A stretch of 64,000 nt of DNA. Origin: Rotaria sordida (lineage: Eukaryota > Rotifera > Eurotatoria > Philodinida > Philodinidae). Every line of letters begins with the position of its first letter. Positions within the stretch are counted from its first letter, which is position 1. The notes under the pieces are model-generated. The model saw nothing but the letters and a program-made list of their open reading frames with translations. It had not been told where the DNA came from and ran no database searches. Positions 59,801 to 64,000 of the stretch are shown here, one piece after another. The position numbers were made by a program, and so were the translations under genes. The DNA lies in assembly GCA_905250125.1 (NCBI GenBank), contig CAJNOL010000182.1, positions 62,001 through 126,000 on the forward strand, written 5' to 3'.

Positions 59801-61263
59801 ATCGTTGAAGAAAAATGTTCAAATGATAAACATAGAAAATACATCTCTTTTATTTCATGCCTTTGTTTTTTTTTGTTATTAATAGACTTAAATAGCTTGA
59901 GTCCTACATTCTTTAAAAGGAGATAGAATAGTGTATTAGCTAATGATCAAATGCTTGAGCAAACAATGTTTTACTTTCTTGTTACGTCATCCATATATTT
60001 ACACACTGAGCTGTTATGCTGATAATAACTTTTATAATCTTCTCTCTTTTCTTTATATTTCTAGTATCATAGCATCATTATATGATATCATTGTAGATGT
60101 ATATCAAATGAAAAAGAATGAATTATAGATTTAAAAGTTTATGACAATTCATAGACTCTCTTTTACTTAAAATCCTGTAAAACGAAACAGAAATTTGTAT
60201 AATTGAGTTAGAATCCTAGAAAATTGCGATTATTAAAGAAGTTTTAATCGTACAGAATACCGGATGTGTAATTTTTATTGGATTTTTATTATAATAAAGA
60301 ATCATTGGGCTATTCATGGAGCTACAGGAAATATCTTACAAAGCTTTGAGCAACTCTACAAATACTAAATTGCATGGGAGTTGATTGAAGCGTAATGGAA
60401 TCTTTTGTTTTTTTTTTGATATATATATCCGATTTCCGGCCTTTATGAACAAGTCAATAATTTTTTTTTTGTTATCTTTTACAAAAAACTTCGTAGTTGT
60501 GAAGCGTTAAATCATTGAAGTTCATATTTCATCTCAACTTTCTAATCATTGATATATTATTAAATGTTACAAATTTTATATGATCAGATAATAATATTTA
60601 CTTTTTTTTTGTTACAAAGATGTAATATATATCTGTTATATCTGATAAAATGAGTTGATATTATACAAAAATCTATCATGCTTATAAAAGTTGATTAGAA
60701 ATTAAATTCATGTCTTCTTTTTAATGAAACAAATTTTTCATGATAAACAAAAAAGGAGGTGTTATTTACTAATTTATAAAATTTTACCTTTCGTTCTTGT
60801 TGTAATTCATAAACAAATCTATTTTCATGTTCATCTGTTGGTGAATGAACTGATTCAACAATTTGTACATCAAATGTTTTTGTTACAATAACACTTTCAC
60901 GAATACCGTCTCTAAATAAATACAAACACAAAATTATTTTATTTTGTTCTTCAAACAGAAAAAAAAACAAAGAAGTTTGTTTTACTTTGATACAGCTATT
61001 GCTTTAATTGTTACTTTTCCTGATGTAGCTATATGTTTTGGAATATAAAATGCTTTTTTATATTGTATAGTTGAACGTCGTGTAGCTAATGTTGTAAATG
61101 GATCTGGTTTTGAACCATCTAATGTATAATAAATATCCACATCTTTTGTTTCACTTGAGATTTCAATTAACGTATTTGTATTAATTGTAAATTTTTGTGT
61201 TTGTCCATATTGAACAGAACGCAATGGAATAATAGAAGGAGCTGATATTGAGCCAGCCGTCAT
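53900..61263 (-). CDS. DZANK1: Double zinc ribbon and ankyrin repeat protein 1
   Basis: Fourteen exons (61263-60986, 60911-60788, 58993-58939, 58882-58768, 58716-58593, 58540-58427, 58361-58266, 58206-57916, 57840-57525, 56151-55963, 55904-55813, 55741-55503, 54238-54164, 54113-53900) encode 773 aa; human is about 750. The N-terminus MTAGSISAPSIIPLR and the YYTLDGSKPDPF beta-sandwich segment match human DZANK1. Five CxxC...CxxC zinc-ribbon units follow (starting CAHC, CANC, CPQC, CSKC, CTKC), then the conserved GYWRQQMDHICAHLKAYAQ-like region (here AYAVNRPDF). The C-terminal ankyrin repeats include NKEGFTVLQLAVRNRHNECLETL and KGNTALHECCFLGY. DZANK1 works with ninein-like protein and cytoplasmic dynein in ciliary and photoreceptor vesicle transport. 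An acceptor-like TTTCTAG lies 10 bases upstream of the ATG. Three introns exceed 1.2 kb and two of these carry repeats. Confidence 0.95.
54239..55502 (-). other. DZANK1 intron 12
   Basis: A 1.26-kb AT-rich intron between the two ankyrin-coding exons. A 76-codon plus-strand frame (54382-54612) shows no family features. I found no clear repeat structure in it. Confidence 0.55.
56665..57060. repeat. Palindromic foldback element in DZANK1 intron 9
   Basis: GAAATCTCTCCAGGTGTC at 56670 is mirrored by GACACCTGGAGAGATTTG near 57037. Homology of the arms continues to a perfect centre AATGAGCTAAGCTCATT near 56896. Arms are about 190 bp with moderate divergence. The right arm contains ATATCTCGAGAACGAAG, the core shared with repeats at about 5550 and 14262. 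It sits in intron 57524-56152. Confidence 0.85.
59055..59390. repeat. Dispersed repeat copy B in DZANK1 intron 2
   Basis: The uninterrupted relative of the repeat at 29890-30475. Its right half (about 59203-59402) is itself an inverted repeat: TTCTATATACTTAATG at one side, and its mirror ending ATATATAGAA at the other, with GGGATGCAGG near the turn. It lies within the 1.8-kb intron 60787-58994 and is non-coding. A 78-codon plus-strand frame through it is incidental. Confidence 0.8.
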
Positions 61264-61273
61264 TTTTCTTTTA

Positions 61274-61592
61274 CTAGAAAATGATTTTTATATTTTAAAA
61301 AAAGAATATTCAATGAAACCATTCCAAACGTTCATATGTTGATGGTTGCTGAGCAATGATAAACTTATATTCGATTGGTAGATTTATAAACCAATTAAAA
61401 TAATAGGACAAATTTCGTAAGGTAATCAATGCTAACTAACTAAAATTCAGAACATTTTCTCTTTACAAATCGATGATGCCCGCACTCTTTGATGTATCCT
61501 ACCAATTATTGTAGAAGATTTTCGTCAATCTGTAGAAGTGTCATGTTACAAGAAGTGATACGGATAATTTTATTTTTCTTTTTTCGTTTTAG
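61274..61592. promoter_or_regulatory. Shared upstream region of DZANK1 and MTR4
   Basis: DZANK1 (minus) and MTR4 (plus) start codons are 339 bp apart and diverge, so both promoters must lie in or close to this interval. I see no clear TATA or initiator element. Acceptor-like TTTCTAG (61274-61280, minus) and CGTTTTAG (61585-61592, plus) border it on both sides. Confidence 0.5.
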
Positions 61593-61602
61593 AATAATAT
61601 AG

Positions 61603-64000
61603 ATGAGTAGCGATGCACTTTTTGACGTCTTTGAACAAGACGAACCTAGTGCTATTATTGAATTATTAGAAAATACATTAAGTGTCCAACAACCAACTAC
61701 AACAATAATGTAAGGCAAAAAGAATTATAGAAATATTTTATCATTTAGAAAATAATGATATTTCTTTATCAAGGGATAAAATATATAGTAATAGTTTAAC
61801 TGTAAACTATTGTCATAGAAATTTTGAGAATCAAAATTTTATGTGTTTCTATTTGAAGTTTGACAATCATAATATGTGAAAAATATGAATATCTTATTTT
61901 AACGAGTAAAATATAGATTATTCAACATGAAAATAATAATGTATTTATACTTTTTGATTATTTTTTAAGTAAACTTGGAATCGATCTCTTTCGTAGATCA
62001 ATTAAACAATTTTTTTTGTCTTTTTGAGAAAAAGTTTTCACAAAGAGATTGAATGAAATTTGTATAACTCTTGGAATTTTTAGTATTAATATTGTTTATT
62101 TAGTCTGTTACATACTACACATTCTAATAATAAGAAGCAAAGGAAAATTTTTTAACAATAACAATATCTCTGCTCTATGTTAGCTAGTTATTCTATTTGA
62201 AATCATTATCTTAATTTTTTCATTCGTCAGCTACTATTGCTGATCTAAATGAGGTGCAAAGTTTGATATTGAGATAGACTTCATTTTTTTTATGCATAGT
62301 TATTAAAACCTAAGTTTTTTTTTTAAGCTGCACGAGATTAACAAGCAAATATTTATGCAATTAGAACATTATCTCATGCATACTCATCGTGACGAGTTTC
62401 TGAGAATCAGTCGTACAGAAGTCAGCATGAAATTTTCAAATGGAAACTTTCTAGTATAGCCAGAATTTTGGTTCCGAATTAGTAGGTAACTTTTCTTGAT
62501 CATCATCAAAGCCTTTAATATATGCTTCAAGATAATTCATTCTATAGTAGAAAGTGTTAACTCAATATTTGAGAGTTGAAATTTTGATGTCGACTGAAAA
62601 TTTGTTGGCTTGAAGTTTCGAATTTGGTTTCTTTTTTTTTGAACACTAAAATGATAAAAATTGACAAGAAATAAGCAAAGATATACTAACTTAAATAATG
62701 TTTTTATTTTAAGAAATGATAATCATACAAATACAACATCGAAAGATAAACGTTCGTTAGAAGAAGATGAAGATGATGATGATCAATCAGATTTTAATTC
62801 TAAACGTACTCGAACTAATCAATCAATGGAAACTGGAACTGGCAGGTAATTTAAAACAAAAAATTTTTCAATTGAATTAATATTTATTTCAATATAATTT
62901 TAGTTTTTTTGATAATGTTCCACGAATGAAAACTCATACTGTTGAAACAATTGAATCATGTTTACATGAAGTTTGTTTTATATAATTTCTTTTTAATTTA
63001 ATCTATTATTTCAACATTTAATTTTCTTTTATCAGGTTGCTCTACCACCAAATTTTGAATATGCTCCATTGAAAGCTTTAGTTGGTCCACCAGCTAAAGA
63101 ATATAAATTTAATCTTGATCCATTTCAACGTGAAGCTATATCATGTTTACAAAATAATCAATCTGTACTTGTTTCAGCTCATACATCAGCTGGTAAAACA
63201 GTTGTAGCTGAGTATGTATCAAAATATATTTCTATCGTTCTTTTTTTTTTCTTGGAATTAGAATTGGAAGATAATCATTACTAAATAACAATTCATGATG
63301 GGTTTTGATCCTTTCATCGAAAATAGCTATGAGAGGAAAATCATGATGTTGTTAGAGTCGAGGAATAATCTATGATCCGTTTCTTGAAAATGATTATTTG
63401 ATTTTCTATTTTTTTGATTAATTTCTATTTTAAAATTAGATATGCTGTTGCAATGGCATTACGTGATAAACAACGTGTTATATATACAACACCTATAAAA
63501 GCATTAAGTAATCAAAAATATCGTGAATTACATGAAGAATTTAAAGATGTTGGTCTTATGACTGGTGATGTTACATTAAATCCATCAGCATCATGTCTTA
63601 TTATGACAACTGAAGTAAAACATCAAAAATAAAAAATGAAATTCTTTTATTTTTTGTTTTAGATTCTTCGATCAATGCTTTATCGTGGTTCAGAAATAAC
63701 TCGAGAAGTAGCTTGGGTTATTTTTGATGAAATTCATTATCTTCGTGATAAAGGTATAGAAGAAAAAATAAAGATGTTTAAAAAAAATGTTATTTTTATT
63801 GATTTTTATAAGAACGTGGTGTTATATGGGAAGAAACAATTATTTTATTACCTGATAATGTTCATTATGTATTTTTGTCAGCAACTATTCCAAATGCAAA
63901 ACAATTTGCAGAATGGATTTCATATCTTCATAATCAAGTAAGAAAAATATTTTAACTGAATATTATCAATATAAAAAAATGAAAATCGAAAAAGTAGAAA
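61603..64000 (+). CDS. MTREX: Exosome RNA helicase MTR4 (Ski2-like), 3' part beyond window
   Basis: Seven exons are visible (61603-61709, 62714-62845, 62904-62970, 63036-63211, 63440-63614, 63663-63753, 63813-63937), giving 291 residues before the window ends in an intron. The N-terminus ([14 protein letters not shown]) resembles the MTR4 start, and an acidic, Lys-rich linker with SKRTR follows. The helicase core begins [17 protein letters not shown] (Q-motif region). Walker A is AHTSAGKT (about 150-157), then [15 protein letters not shown] (Ia), [11 protein letters not shown] (Ib), the DEIH box (about 241-244) and LSATIPNA (motif III). The run [26 protein letters not shown] is MTR4/FRH-specific. 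MTR4 unwinds RNA for the nuclear exosome within TRAMP-, NEXT- and PAXT-type complexes. Intron 1 is 1.0 kb. An acceptor-like CGTTTTAG ends 10 bases before the ATG. Confidence 0.95.
61710..62713 (+). other. MTR4 intron 1
   Basis: A 1.0-kb AT-rich intron. I see no coding sequence, hairpin or known repeat in it. The acceptor TTTTAAG at 62713 is followed by a single base that completes the Ile codon. Confidence 0.6.

Noticed and set aside
1-64000. Search for CRISPR arrays, phage or defence genes, rRNA and tRNA genes, and bacterial-type operons
   Set aside because: None seen. The window is intron-rich animal DNA; no clear tRNA cloverleaf with A and B boxes or rRNA segment was noticed, although small tRNAs could be missed by eye.

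Overview
The window is animal nuclear DNA: AT-rich, with genes split into many small exons by GT-AG introns (many of about 50-70 bp, some of 0.4-2.4 kb full of repeats). Gene content is that of an ordinary metazoan: ribosomal protein L10a, UCKL1, CHCHD7, a Smac/DIABLO-like protein, a mitochondrial carrier, DNAJC16, DZANK1, MTR4 and a neuronal-calcium-sensor protein. Compactness, short introns, many foldback/MITE insertions and AG acceptor-like sites just upstream of start codons fit a bdelloid-rotifer-like genome. That assignment is inference, not proof. All spliced models were rebuilt by hand. Codon phase closes at every junction, and totals match known family lengths (for example DNAJC16 775 aa, DZANK1 773 aa, UCKL1 632 aa, RPL10A 218 aa).

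Layout. 1-3.2 kb: minus-strand NCS/recoverin-family gene, 3' end cut by the window edge. 4.0-18.3 kb: a head-to-tail minus-strand run, in transcription order RPL10A, UCKL1, CHCHD7/COX23, Smac/DIABLO-like, a small 101-aa gene, and a 462-aa beta-propeller-like gene. 18.3-24.9 kb: gene-free, with a decayed Tc1/mariner element, a 20-bp minisatellite and a foldback element. 24.9-26.6 kb: plus-strand SLC25 carrier. 26.6-28.9 kb: intergenic, with an 880-bp palindrome. 28.9-34.6 kb: plus-strand DNAJC16. 36.0-39.5 kb: plus-strand Ser-rich protein of unknown function. 41.3-50.2 kb: minus-strand 19-exon coiled-coil protein. 50.2-53.9 kb: gene-poor. 53.9-61.3 kb: minus-strand DZANK1. 61.6 kb to the end: plus-strand MTR4 RNA helicase, divergent from DZANK1 and cut at the right edge.

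Functional themes: two neighbouring genes on one strand encode predicted mitochondrial intermembrane-space proteins (CHCHD7 and Smac-like), and the next gene begins only 78 bp after the Smac-like stop, which suggests a polycistronic unit. DZANK1 is a cilium/dynein-transport protein; the coiled-coil gene may be centrosomal but is not identified. UCKL1 has two alternative first exons, both phase-compatible with exon 2. The most informative repeat find is a 196-bp hAT-like MITE with an exact 8-bp target duplication. It is nested inside an older repeat whose uninterrupted relative lies 29 kb away in the same window. I saw no viral, CRISPR, tRNA or rRNA sequence, and no clearly transferred gene.
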